Shown here piece after piece: positions 29,314 to 38,188 of a DNA stretch of 64,000 bases (positions are counted from its first letter, which is position 1; each line of letters starts with the position of its first letter). The translations under genes were made by a program, and so were the position numbers. This DNA is from Lactobacillus sp. PV034 (GTDB taxonomy: Bacteria > Bacillota > Bacilli > Lactobacillales > Lactobacillaceae). Below the pieces are notes generated by a model. It was not told the DNA's origin. It saw only the letters and a list, made by a program, of their open reading frames with translations, and searched no databases. The stretch covers positions 5,001 to 69,000 of the forward strand of contig NZ_CP041982.1 of the NCBI RefSeq assembly GCF_014522305.1, written 5' to 3'.

Positions 29314-30577
29314 AAAGAATATTTGTCTGACCTTACTTGGACTTGTTTTATTTATAGGATTGTTGGGCATTGGTGATTGCCAAACACATACTGTTAGTGC
29401 AGCAATCAACAATTATCAAGATGATAGAGTTAATTTAAACGTAAAGAGTGCTATCGCTGTGGATGCAAAAAATGGTCAAGTTTTTTATGCCAAAAATGCA
29501 GATAAAAAAATGCCAATTGCATCAATGTCAAAATTAATAACTATTTATTTAACCCTTCAAGCAATTAAAGATAAAAAAATTAGTTGGGAGCAAGAAGTAA
29601 CTCCAACTAAGCAGATGGTTAAAGTAAGTAAAAATCCTGATTATTCTGGTGTTCCGCTAGAACTTAGGCATAAATATACAGTTCGCCAATTATATGAGGC
29701 AACTCTAATTGCTTCCGCCAATGCTCCAGCAATGTTGCTTGCTCAAACAGTTGGCGGTAGCCAAGTTGGTTTTGTTAAGCAGATGCAAAATCAAGTTAAA
29801 AAATGGGGAATAAAGAATGCCAAAATTTATACTCCTGATGGCTTACCAAATTACACTCAAGGAAAAGATGCATATCCAGGTGTAGGCAAGAATGCAGAAA
29901 ATGAGTTATCTGCTGCTGATATGGCAATTGTAGTAGATAAGCTAGTAAGTGAATTTCCTGAGGTAATTAAAACCACAAAGATTGCCCATAAAGATTTTAA
30001 TGACCAAGGGAAAATAACTTCAATGGAAAATTGGAATTGGATGCTCAAAGGTTTATCCCAATATGATGCAGCTTACCCATTGGATGGATTAAAGACAGGT
30101 ACAACTGACGCGGCAGGAGCTTGTTTTGCTGGAACAATGATAAAGAATGGGCGTCGAATTATTACCGTGGTGATGGGGGCACGTCATCAAGACGGAAGTG
30201 ACCCATCTCGTTTTGTTCAAACCAAAAAATTATTAAATTATGTTTTTTCAAATTATCAACTTTACATTATGAAAAAAGGGCAAAAAATTGATGGCGTAAA
30301 TGAAGTTGCTGTTCCAAATGGAAAACAAAAGACTGCCTCATTAGTGATGCAAAAAGATACTGGAATTTGGATTGCAAATGGAAAACATATTACCGCTAAA
30401 TTTTCTCAAGATAATATCGCTGCACCTATAAAAGCCGGACAAAAGGTGGGATATTTTGATGTGGCGGCTATTCCATCAATTAAAGATAAAGATGGTGTAC
30501 AATTACCAGCTACTGTAACTCAAAATATTGAAAAAGCAAATATCTTTGTTAGAGTATGGCGTAAGATTTTTGGTTAG
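29300..30577 (+). CDS. dacA: D-alanyl-D-alanine carboxypeptidase (PBP5/DacA type)
   Basis: About 425 residues: N-terminal signal/anchor (residues 8-25), then an S11 serine peptidase domain with SMSK (SxxK, near residue 70), SAN near 128 and KTGT near 260. A C-terminal beta domain of about 100 residues (from about 310) and a short C-terminal amphipathic stretch follow. It trims the terminal D-Ala from pentapeptides. The longer start at 29285 is possible, but ggtgag at 29287 positions the ribosome for ATG 29300, inside the end of nnrD. Confidence 0.9.
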   Translation: MKMIKKNICLTLLGLVLFIGLLGIGDCQTHTVSAAINNYQDDRVNLNVKSAIAVDAKNGQVFYAKNADKKMPIASMSKLITIYLTLQAIKDKKISWEQEVTPTKQMVKVSKNPDYSGVPLELRHKYTVRQLYEATLIASANAPAMLLAQTVGGSQVGFVKQMQNQVKKWGIKNAKIYTPDGLPNYTQGKDAYPGVGKNAENELSAADMAIVVDKLVSEFPEVIKTTKIAHKDFNDQGKITSMENWNWMLKGLSQYDAAYPLDGLKTGTTDAAGACFAGTMIKNGRRIITVVMGARHQDGSDPSRFVQTKKLLNYVFSNYQLYIMKKGQKIDGVNEVAVPNGKQKTASLVMQKDTGIWIANGKHITAKFSQDNIAAPIKAGQKVGYFDVAAIPSIKDKDGVQLPATVTQNIEKANIFVRVWRKIFG

Positions 30578-30608
30578 AGTGTTTAAATTTAACTTTTAAA
30601 AATGTTAG

Positions 30609-30637
30609 TTGGATATTTTAATAATACCTGCTATAAT
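30609..30637 (+). promoter_or_regulatory. Promoter of the argS leader
   Basis: TTGGAT (30609-30614), 17-base spacer, TATAAT (30632-30637). Confidence 0.72.
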
Positions 30638-30643
30638 CGTTAT

Positions 30644-30841
30644 TTGAATAAGATCAAAAGTAGTAATTTTAATTTGTTTTCAGCGAGCTTATGGTGATGG
30701 GAGATAAGTAGCAAGTTAAAATGAAGGCGTGTTTGATTTTTACATTTTGATTAATTAAAGCGGATCTTTGTATCAAATAGAGTGGTACCGCGGGAAAATT
30801 CTCGTCTCTTTCTAAGTAATTTAGAAAGGGACTTTTTTATT
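30644..30841 (+). promoter_or_regulatory. T-box leader of argS
   Basis: T-box riboswitch between dacA and argS. The conserved gagtggtaccgcggg is at about 30779-30793. The terminator stem gtctctttctaa (30804-30815) pairs with ttagaaagggac (30821-30832) and is followed by T. A cgt in ggcgtg near 30728 is a candidate Arg specifier matching tRNA-Arg(ACG) in this window, but stem I was not fully resolved by eye. Confidence 0.92.
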
Positions 30842-30860
30842 GCAAGAAAGGTTGAAATAG

Positions 30861-32531
30861 ATGGATTTTAAACAAAAAGTTGTTGATTTAATTGATGAGC
30901 AAGTTGATTTACCTAAAGAAAAAATCAATCTTTTAATTGAACGTCCAAAGAATGAAAAAATGGGTGATTATGCATTTCCAGCTTTTGCATTAGCAAAAAT
31001 TGAACATAAAAATCCAGCTGAAATTGCTAAGAATATTGCAGAGCAGATTAATGATGAAAACTTTACTAGCATTCAAGCAGTAGGTCCTTACGTTAACTTT
31101 GCGATTGACCATGCAAAATTAGTTAATTCCACTTTGACAGATGTCTTGACTGAAAAAAATAATTTTGCCGATCAAAAGTTAGGTACAGGAAATGTCGCTA
31201 TTGATATGTCTTCACCCAATATTGCTAAACCAATGTCAATGGGTCACTTGCGTTCAACTGTAATTGGTAATTCTATTTCAAAGATTATGGAAAAAGTTGG
31301 TTACACTCCAATTAAAATTAATTACCTAGGTGACTACGGTACCCAATTTGGTAAGTTAATTACTGCTTACAAGTTATGGGGTAATGAAGAAGATGTAAAA
31401 AAGGATCCAATTACTAATCTTTTCCATTACTATGTTAAATTCCATGAAGAAGCCGAAAAGAATCCAGAATTAGAAGATGAAGGACGTGCTTGGTTCAAAA
31501 AACTTGAAGAAGGAGATCCCGAAGCAGTTAAGCTTTGGAAATGGTTCAGAGAAGTTTCATTGCAAGAGTTTAACCGTATTTATAAAGAATTAGACGTTGA
31601 TTTTGATTCTTATAATGGTGAAGCTTTCTTTAACGATAAAATGACACCAGTAGTTGATGAATTGAGACAAAAGAACTTACTTCATGAATCACAAGGTGCT
31701 CAAGTTGTTGATTTGGGTGAAGATGAAAACCCAGCTTTAATTTTAAAATCTGATGGTTCAAGTCTTTACATGACACGTGACTTAGCTGCTGCCCTTTACC
31801 GCAAAAATGAATATGATTTTGTAATGTCACTTTATGTTGCAGGTAATGAACAAAGTGGCCACTTTAAACAATTAAAACAAGTTTTAAAGAAGATGGGCTA
31901 CGATTGGTCTGATGATATTTACCATATTCCATTTGGTTTAATTACTCAAGGTGGTAAAAAGTTATCTACTCGTAAAGGGAACGTTGTGTTCTTAGATCAA
32001 GTTTTAAAGGATGCAGTGGCTTTAGCTCAAAAGCAAATTGAAGAAAAGAACCCAGATTTAAATAATAAAGAAAGGGTCGCACATGATGTTGGTGTCGGAG
32101 CAGTTGTTTTCCATGATCTTAAGAATGATCGTTTAGATAACTTCGACTTTGATTTACAAGAAGTTGTGCGTTTTGAAGGAGATACTGGTCCATACGTTCA
32201 ATATACTAATGCACGTGCGCAAAGTATCTTGCGTAAGGCAAACAAAGAAGTTTCAATGGATAATTTAAGCTTAGATGATAACTGGGCAGTTGCAAAACAA
32301 TTAGCTGATTTTCCAAATGTAGTCGCTAAAGCAGCGGAAAAATTTGAACCTTCAATTATTGCTAAATACGCCCTTAGCTTAAGTAAGAAATTTAACAAAT
32401 ACTATGCAAATGTTCGTATTTTAGATGATAATGAACAATTAAATGCGCGTTTAGCTCTTGTACAAGCTACTTCGATTGTTTTAACTGAAGCATTACGACT
32501 TTTGGGTGTAAACGCTCCAAAAGAAATGTAA
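30861..32531 (+). CDS. argS: Arginyl-tRNA synthetase
   Basis: A 556-residue class I synthetase. It has the N-terminal Add1 domain typical of ArgRS, SPNIAKPMSMGHLRST (HIGH-type, GHL) near residues 115-130, and LSTRKGN in place of KMSKS near 373-379, followed by the all-alpha anticodon-binding domain. Length is normal for Firmicutes. aaggttg precedes the ATG. Controlled by the T-box leader. Confidence 0.97.
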   Translation: MDFKQKVVDLIDEQVDLPKEKINLLIERPKNEKMGDYAFPAFALAKIEHKNPAEIAKNIAEQINDENFTSIQAVGPYVNFAIDHAKLVNSTLTDVLTEKNNFADQKLGTGNVAIDMSSPNIAKPMSMGHLRSTVIGNSISKIMEKVGYTPIKINYLGDYGTQFGKLITAYKLWGNEEDVKKDPITNLFHYYVKFHEEAEKNPELEDEGRAWFKKLEEGDPEAVKLWKWFREVSLQEFNRIYKELDVDFDSYNGEAFFNDKMTPVVDELRQKNLLHESQGAQVVDLGEDENPALILKSDGSSLYMTRDLAAALYRKNEYDFVMSLYVAGNEQSGHFKQLKQVLKKMGYDWSDDIYHIPFGLITQGGKKLSTRKGNVVFLDQVLKDAVALAQKQIEEKNPDLNNKERVAHDVGVGAVVFHDLKNDRLDNFDFDLQEVVRFEGDTGPYVQYTNARAQSILRKANKEVSMDNLSLDDNWAVAKQLADFPNVVAKAAEKFEPSIIAKYALSLSKKFNKYYANVRILDDNEQLNARLALVQATSIVLTEALRLLGVNAPKEM

Positions 32532-32622
32532 ATTTATCCATAAAAATTAAGGATAAAGTATGTTAATTTTTGCACTATTGGGTTAAACTAAAGTTGTACA
32601 AGAATTTAGGAGGTATTTTTTA

Positions 32623-33540
32623 ATGGCTTATTTTGTAAACGGTAACGAAATTTTTAAAGCTGCTCGTAAAAACCACTACGCTGTTGGTGCTTACAACACT
32701 AACAACCTTGAATGGACTCGTGCATTATTAAAGGGTGCTAAGGAAACTAGAACTCCATTATTGATTCAAGTTTCTACTGGTGCTGCTAAGTACATGGGTG
32801 GTTACAAGACTGTTAAGAATCTTGTTGAAAATGAAATGGATAACATGGACATTGATGTACCAGTTATTTTGAACTTAGACCACGGTGACTATGAATCAGC
32901 TAAGGAATGTATCGCTCTTGGTTACTCATCAGTTATGTTTGATGGTCACAACCTTCCAACTGAAGAAAACTTAGAAAAGACTAAGGAAATCGTAAGATTA
33001 GCTCACGAACGTGGTATTTCTGTTGAAGCTGAAATCGGTAAGATTGGTGAAAACCAAGGTGCTGATGGTGGTGAATTAGCATCAGTTGAAGATGCTAAGA
33101 AGTTCGTTGAAGCTGGTGTTGATAAGCTTGCTTGTGGTATTGGTAACATCCACGGTGTTTACCCAGAAGGCTGGAAAGGCTTAAACTTTGACCGTTTGAA
33201 GGAAATTGCTGAAGCTGTTCCTAACACTCCACTTGTTTTACACGGTGGTTCAGGTATTCCTCAAGATCAAATTGAAAAGGCAATTTCTTTAGGTATTGCT
33301 AAGATCAACATTAACACTGAATTCCAATTAGCATTCCAAGCTGCTACTCGTAAGTACATCGAAGAAAAGATGGACTTAGACAAGGGCAACAAGGGTTATG
33401 ACCCACGTAAGCTTTTGAGAGCTGGTACTGATGCAATTACTGATTCTATGAAGGAAATGATTTCATGGATGGGTACTGCTCCAATTGATTCAAAAGAATC
33501 ATCAGTTCACTTTGATGAAGCTTCATTAAACGAAGAATAA
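32623..33540 (+). CDS. fba: Fructose-1,6-bisphosphate aldolase, class II
   Basis: A 305-residue zinc aldolase of glycolysis, splitting fructose 1,6-bisphosphate to glyceraldehyde 3-phosphate and dihydroxyacetone phosphate. Zinc and substrate motifs: NLDHGDY (residues 84-90), EAEIGKIGE near 133-141, GIGNIHG near 173-179 and HGGSGIP near 207-213. Codon use is more biased than in its neighbours (many aac, ggt, gaa, aag), as expected of a highly expressed gene. A strong taggagg precedes the ATG. Monocistronic with its own terminator. Confidence 0.97.
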   Translation: MAYFVNGNEIFKAARKNHYAVGAYNTNNLEWTRALLKGAKETRTPLLIQVSTGAAKYMGGYKTVKNLVENEMDNMDIDVPVILNLDHGDYESAKECIALGYSSVMFDGHNLPTEENLEKTKEIVRLAHERGISVEAEIGKIGENQGADGGELASVEDAKKFVEAGVDKLACGIGNIHGVYPEGWKGLNFDRLKEIAEAVPNTPLVLHGGSGIPQDQIEKAISLGIAKININTEFQLAFQAATRKYIEEKMDLDKGNKGYDPRKLLRAGTDAITDSMKEMISWMGTAPIDSKESSVHFDEASLNEE

Positions 33541-33558
33541 TTCATCTTTTATAAAATA

Positions 33559-33588
33559 AAAAACCTCAGGAAATCCTGAGGTTTTTTT
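33559..33588. terminator. Bidirectional terminator between fba and the pseudouridine synthase gene
   Basis: Ten-pair stem aaacctcagg/cctgaggttt with a four-base loop, flanked by A before and T after, so it can serve both converging genes. Confidence 0.92.
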
Positions 33589-33591
33589 ATT

Positions 33592-34431
33592 TTATAAATT
33601 TACAGTTATTTGCTCAAAGGAAAAAGGCTTCTGAAAAGTAAGCCGGTAGGCTTCAAGTTCAAGGCCTTCTCCCTCTTGATAATTTTTATTATAAAGTGGA
33701 TCGCCAATAAGAGGACAGCCGATACTAGCTAAATGCACTCTAATTTGGTGGGTGCGACCTGTTTCTAATTGAATTGCTAACTGAGCTTTATTATCTTTTC
33801 GTTGCAGTACTTGATAATGTGTAATAGCCTTTAGACCATCTCTTCTGACTATTCTTTTTCGTTGGTCGTGTGGATCTTGGCCAATTGGTAAATTAATGGT
33901 TCCTTTGTCCTTGGCTAAATTATCTGTTTCTACCCAAGCTAAATATTCTCTATTTAAAGTTTTATTAGTAAGTTGACGATTTAAAATAGGAACTACAGCT
34001 GGATTTTTGGCTACTAATAACAGTCCATGGGTCAGCATGTCTAGCCGGTGGACAATATAAGGGGTATTTTTTAAATAAGTAGCACAATCATTTAATGCGG
34101 TATTAGTTTCATCAAGGTTAGGGTGAGTTTTTTGCCCGCCAGGTTTATTGATAACTAGAATGTTCTCATCTTCATAAATAATATTAGGTATTTTTCCGCT
34201 AGGTGGATAAATATGTTGAAAAGTTTCTACATGATCTAAAATAATATTAACTTTATCTCCTGGTTTAACTGTGAAATTTAATGGAAGATAGTTATCATTT
34301 ATTTGTATTTTTTTCTCTGTTCGCAAAAAGTGCCGCCATTTACGTGGAATTAAAAGCCGGCGCATTAGTTGATCAACTGTAATTGGTGGATAATTTTGTG
34401 GATATTGTAAAGTAAAATTATAATTTTTCAT
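33592..34431 (-). CDS. RluA-family RNA pseudouridine synthase
   Basis: 279 residues. An S4-like N-terminal domain covers residues 1-75 (RKWRHFLRTEKKIQIND), followed by the RluA catalytic domain with HRLDMLTHGLL near residues 125-135 (catalytic Asp in HRLD) and GRTHQIRVHLAS near 225-236. It converts uridine to pseudouridine in rRNA or tRNA; which site is not readable from sequence. Convergent with fba and divergent from the PBP gene at 34523. Confidence 0.9.
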   Translation of the reverse strand: MKNYNFTLQYPQNYPPITVDQLMRRLLIPRKWRHFLRTEKKIQINDNYLPLNFTVKPGDKVNIILDHVETFQHIYPPSGKIPNIIYEDENILVINKPGGQKTHPNLDETNTALNDCATYLKNTPYIVHRLDMLTHGLLLVAKNPAVVPILNRQLTNKTLNREYLAWVETDNLAKDKGTINLPIGQDPHDQRKRIVRRDGLKAITHYQVLQRKDNKAQLAIQLETGRTHQIRVHLASIGCPLIGDPLYNKNYQEGEGLELEAYRLTFQKPFSFEQITVNL

Positions 34432-34522
34432 CTTGATTTTTTATTAAACTTAAATTATTGAGGTATAGAGTTACTTTAATATGCTAAAATCAAAATATTG
34501 ATTTAATTAAGGAGAGCATTTA

Positions 34523-36583
34523 ATGCATTCAGAAAAACAAGGTTTTGCACACAGTCTCTGGGTGCATCTTAAAGAATTTAATCATCGATTTCAAATCATT
34601 CGTTGGTTAATTTTTATTATTCTGACTTTATTTTTAATAGTATGTACTTATTATACCGTTAAAGTTAAAACTTCAAATATTCCTAATTTAAAGGCCTCAT
34701 TAGCGACAACAACTACAATTTATGATGATAAGGGGCAAAAAGCTGGTGAATTGTATTCACAAAAAGGATCTTTCGTCGAACTTGATCAAATATCACCAGA
34801 TATTCAAAATGCGGTGATTTCAACTGAAGATCGTACTTTTTACAAAAATCATGGGTTTAGTATTAAAGGGATGGCAAGAGCAGCAATTGGTGGTTTAATC
34901 CATCATGGAATTGTTGGAGGTGGCTCCACTCTGACGCAACAGCTAGCCAAGAATGCTTTACTAACGCAGCAACAGACTTTCTCAAGAAAATTTGAAGAAT
35001 TATTTTTTGCAATTGAAATAAATCATACTTATTCTAAAAAAGATATTTTAACAATGTATTTAAATAATGCATATTTTGGTAACGGGGTATGGGGCGTTCA
35101 GGATGCGTCACGTAGGTATTTTGGTAAGGATGCTTCTGATGTTACTCTAGGTGAAGCGGCAACTTTAGCCGGAATGCTAAAAAATCCGAGTGGATACAAT
35201 CCTATTGATCATATGGATAATGCAATTGCACGTCGCAATGTTGTCTTGGATTTAATGAAAGAAAATAATAAAATTTCTGCCAGCCAGGAAAAAGAAGCGG
35301 CAGCAACTGGATTAAGTTTGCATAATACGTTTACGCAAAAAGATGGTTATCGTTATCCTTATTTCTTTGATGCGGTGGTAGATGAAGCAATTAATCGCTA
35401 TGGTCTTAAAGAAGAAGATGTAATGAATAAGGGGCTGAAAATTTATACAACCCTAGATCCTAGTTATCAAACGGCAATGCAAAACAGTTTTGAAAATGAC
35501 AGTAATTTTCCACCAAATGCTGCTGATGGAACCCAGGTTCAAGCTGCAAGTGTTGCTGTAGATCCAAAAACCGGAGCAGTACGTGCAATAGTAGGTGGCC
35601 GTGGTTCTCATGTCTTCAGAGGTTATAATCGTGCTACGCAGATGAAACGTCAGCCTGGATCAAGTATTAAGCCACTGGCGGTTTATGCTCCAGCTTTGCA
35701 AAACGGTTATAACTATGATTCTAAATTGTCCAACAAATTACAAAAGTTTGGTAAGAATGATTACGAACCTCACAACGTCGATAATGAATATTCGAATACA
35801 ATTCCGATGTATGAGGCGGTCGCAGAAAGTAAAAATGTTCCAGCAGTTTGGTTATTAGATAAAATTGGAGTGGCTAAAGGAGTTCAATCGGTTGAAAACT
35901 TTGGTATTCATGTAAGTAAACAAGATCAGAACTTAGCATTAGCTTTGGGTGGATTATCAACAGGTGTTTCCCCTTTACAAATGGCCCAAGCATATAGTGC
36001 GTTTGCGAATAAAGGGAATTTACCAAATCAAACACATTTTATTACCAAAATTACAGACGCAAGTGGAAAAGTGATTGCGCAAGATAAGGATACTGGCTCT
36101 CACCGCATTATATCTGATAATACAGCCAAAGAAATGACATCAATGTTACTAGGTGTGTTTGAAAATGGGACAGCGCAATCTGCACAGCCAACTAGCTTTA
36201 AAGTTGCAGGTAAAACTGGCTCAACTGAAGTTCCCGACTCCTATGGTTTTGGCACTAAGGATCAATGGCTTGTAGGATATACACCCGATGTTGTTGTTTC
36301 AACTTGGGTTGGTTTTGATAAGACTGATGAAAGTCATTTTATGCATGGTGTCTCTGAAACTGGGGTCACACGACTTTATCGCTCTGAAATGGAAAATATT
36401 TTACCATATACACCGCAGACACAATTTACTGAAAAGAGTCCTAGTCAAATTTTGAAAACTACTGATAGTAAGAAGAATTGGTTCGCGCAATTTAATGATC
36501 AGATTAAAAAGGGAGTCGATGATGCTGGGTCAAAAGTAAATGAATGGTATAATAATGTCAAAGGATTTTTTGGAAATCGATGA
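34523..36583 (+). CDS. Class A penicillin-binding protein (glycosyltransferase plus transpeptidase)
   Basis: 686 residues: short cytosolic N-terminus, TM helix near 28-48, GT51 domain (STEDRTFYKNHGF near 97-109, GGSTLTQQLAKN near 133-144), and a transpeptidase domain with SSIK near 385 (nucleophile Ser), SKN near 437 and KTGS near 572. It builds glycan strands and cross-links them outside the membrane. It resembles PBP1A/2c-type proteins, and a pbpF gene sits in the matching B. subtilis neighbourhood. RBS aaggagag before ATG. Likely transcribed with yheA, 22 bases behind. Confidence 0.93.
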   Translation: MHSEKQGFAHSLWVHLKEFNHRFQIIRWLIFIILTLFLIVCTYYTVKVKTSNIPNLKASLATTTTIYDDKGQKAGELYSQKGSFVELDQISPDIQNAVISTEDRTFYKNHGFSIKGMARAAIGGLIHHGIVGGGSTLTQQLAKNALLTQQQTFSRKFEELFFAIEINHTYSKKDILTMYLNNAYFGNGVWGVQDASRRYFGKDASDVTLGEAATLAGMLKNPSGYNPIDHMDNAIARRNVVLDLMKENNKISASQEKEAAATGLSLHNTFTQKDGYRYPYFFDAVVDEAINRYGLKEEDVMNKGLKIYTTLDPSYQTAMQNSFENDSNFPPNAADGTQVQAASVAVDPKTGAVRAIVGGRGSHVFRGYNRATQMKRQPGSSIKPLAVYAPALQNGYNYDSKLSNKLQKFGKNDYEPHNVDNEYSNTIPMYEAVAESKNVPAVWLLDKIGVAKGVQSVENFGIHVSKQDQNLALALGGLSTGVSPLQMAQAYSAFANKGNLPNQTHFITKITDASGKVIAQDKDTGSHRIISDNTAKEMTSMLLGVFENGTAQSAQPTSFKVAGKTGSTEVPDSYGFGTKDQWLVGYTPDVVVSTWVGFDKTDESHFMHGVSETGVTRLYRSEMENILPYTPQTQFTEKSPSQILKTTDSKKNWFAQFNDQIKKGVDDAGSKVNEWYNNVKGFFGNR

Positions 36584-36605
36584 TTTTTAATGAGGAGATT
36601 TTACT

Positions 36606-36965
36606 ATGGCAAATTTTTATGATGATGTAAATAAGCTTGCAGAAGACTTAAAGCAGACTCCTGAATATCAAGCATTAGAGAAGGCAATTGATGAAGTGAA
36701 AAATAGTCCAGAGAACTTGAAGCTTTACCAAAGAATGGACGCACTTCAACGTAAAATCATGGCTGCTCGACAAGCTGGACAACCAATGACAGATGAAATG
36801 AAAAAAGAATACGAAGAAGTCAATAAAGCAGTTTCTGATAGCGATCTTTTAAAGAAAATGATCAATGAAGAACAAAAGTTATATAAAATTATTGGCGATA
36901 TTCAACAAGCTGTAACCAAATCAGTTGGTGAATTATATGAGGAATTATCAGAAAATAAGAAATAA
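36606..36965 (+). CDS. YlbF/YmcA-family protein, UPF0342 (YheA-like)
   Basis: A 119-residue, all-helical, charged cytosolic protein of the DUF964 family (UPF0342). Related YlbF and YmcA act with YaaT as cofactors of RNase Y in B. subtilis; YheA itself is of unknown function. The motif QLGQPM-type segment appears here as RQAGQPMTDEMKKEYEE near residues 57-73. RBS tgaggag. Two bases separate it from yhaO. Linked to a DNA-repair/RNA-decay gene trio, as in related Firmicutes. Confidence 0.85.
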   Translation: MANFYDDVNKLAEDLKQTPEYQALEKAIDEVKNSPENLKLYQRMDALQRKIMAARQAGQPMTDEMKKEYEEVNKAVSDSDLLKKMINEEQKLYKIIGDIQQAVTKSVGELYEELSENKK

Positions 36966-36967
36966 TC

Positions 36968-38188
36968 ATGAAATTTATTCATTTAGCTGATGCGCATTTA
37001 GATAGTCCTTTTTTGGGACTATCTTTTTTGCCATCTAATCAATTTGAAAAAATTAAGAACTCTACTCAAATATCTTTTAAAAAGATTGTTGATCAAGCAA
37101 TTGACAAGCAAGTAGATCTGGTTCTAATCGCGGGAGATACTTTTGACTCGATTCATCCTAGTCCTCAGAGTCAAATTTTTCTAAATGCCCAATTACAAAG
37201 ATTAGTAGATCAAAAAATTCAAGTAGTTATGATTTTAGGTAATCATGATTATTTAAATCCACGCGAATTATTATTACCGCAATCACCTTATTTCACTCTT
37301 TTGGGACCCAAGCAAGAAGTTGAGTCTGTAGATTTCGTAACAAAGAGTGGTTTTCCTTATCGGGTAGTAGGCTTTTCTTACCAGGAAAATCATATTGAAA
37401 ATGATAAAATTCCGGAATTTCCAGAAAAAACAGACCAAACTTTTACTTTTGGGCTAATGCATGCTGGTGAAAAAACAAATAGTAAAGAAAATGATAATTA
37501 TGCTCCTTTTATGACAAATGAAATTAAGTCTTTAAATTATGATTATTTTGCTTTAGGCCATATCCATTTGCGCCAGACGCTTAGTCAATCACCTTTGGTT
37601 GTGTATAGCGGTAATATTCAAGGACGCCATATAAATGAAAGTGGAGCAAAGGGTTGTTATTATGGTGTGATTGATGAAGAAACACGAGCAATTGAGTTAG
37701 AATTTATTCCTACAGCGCCTATTGTTTGGAGTAAAGTAAAGATTACATTGGATCAAAAAATAGGCCAAAGTGAGCTCTTGAGTTTAATTCAGTTACAATT
37801 AGCTTTACAGGCAAAACAAGATACGCTTTTTGCTGTAGAAATTTTAGGAGCACAGTTTTTAAGCGCGGAAGAAATTGAATTTATTAGAGATGCAGATAGC
37901 TGGGAACAGATATCTGCTCAGTTACCTTATTCTTCCAGATTAGTCAAAGTTTACCTTAAAGATACTGAAATCCTAAAACTCAATGAAAGTGATAAGCAGG
38001 CTTTTGAACAAGCAAAAGAGGAGATTTTATCGCAAGCATCGATTAAAAAGTTAGGTAAGACGCTAGCTAAGAAAGATATCGCTTTACAGGAACTTTTTGA
38101 TAATGAAGATTTTATCAAGGAAACTCAAGAGCTTGCTAAAGTTAAATTAGGACGAGAACTAAAGGGATTTGATAATGAGATTAAATAA
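36968..38188 (+). CDS. yhaO: DNA repair metallophosphoesterase, YhaO (SbcD/Mre11-like)
   Basis: A 406-residue calcineurin-like phosphoesterase with the full Mre11-type motif set: LADAHLDSP (residues 6-14), AGDTFD near 56-61, GNHD near 95-98, MHAGE near 162 and GHIHLRQ near 198-204. It should be the nuclease partner of the ATPase encoded next, whose ATG lies inside the end of this gene. Named by similarity and by the yhaO-yhaN-yhaM order known in B. subtilis. Confidence 0.9.
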   Translation: MKFIHLADAHLDSPFLGLSFLPSNQFEKIKNSTQISFKKIVDQAIDKQVDLVLIAGDTFDSIHPSPQSQIFLNAQLQRLVDQKIQVVMILGNHDYLNPRELLLPQSPYFTLLGPKQEVESVDFVTKSGFPYRVVGFSYQENHIENDKIPEFPEKTDQTFTFGLMHAGEKTNSKENDNYAPFMTNEIKSLNYDYFALGHIHLRQTLSQSPLVVYSGNIQGRHINESGAKGCYYGVIDEETRAIELEFIPTAPIVWSKVKITLDQKIGQSELLSLIQLQLALQAKQDTLFAVEILGAQFLSAEEIEFIRDADSWEQISAQLPYSSRLVKVYLKDTEILKLNESDKQAFEQAKEEILSQASIKKLGKTLAKKDIALQELFDNEDFIKETQELAKVKLGRELKGFDNEIK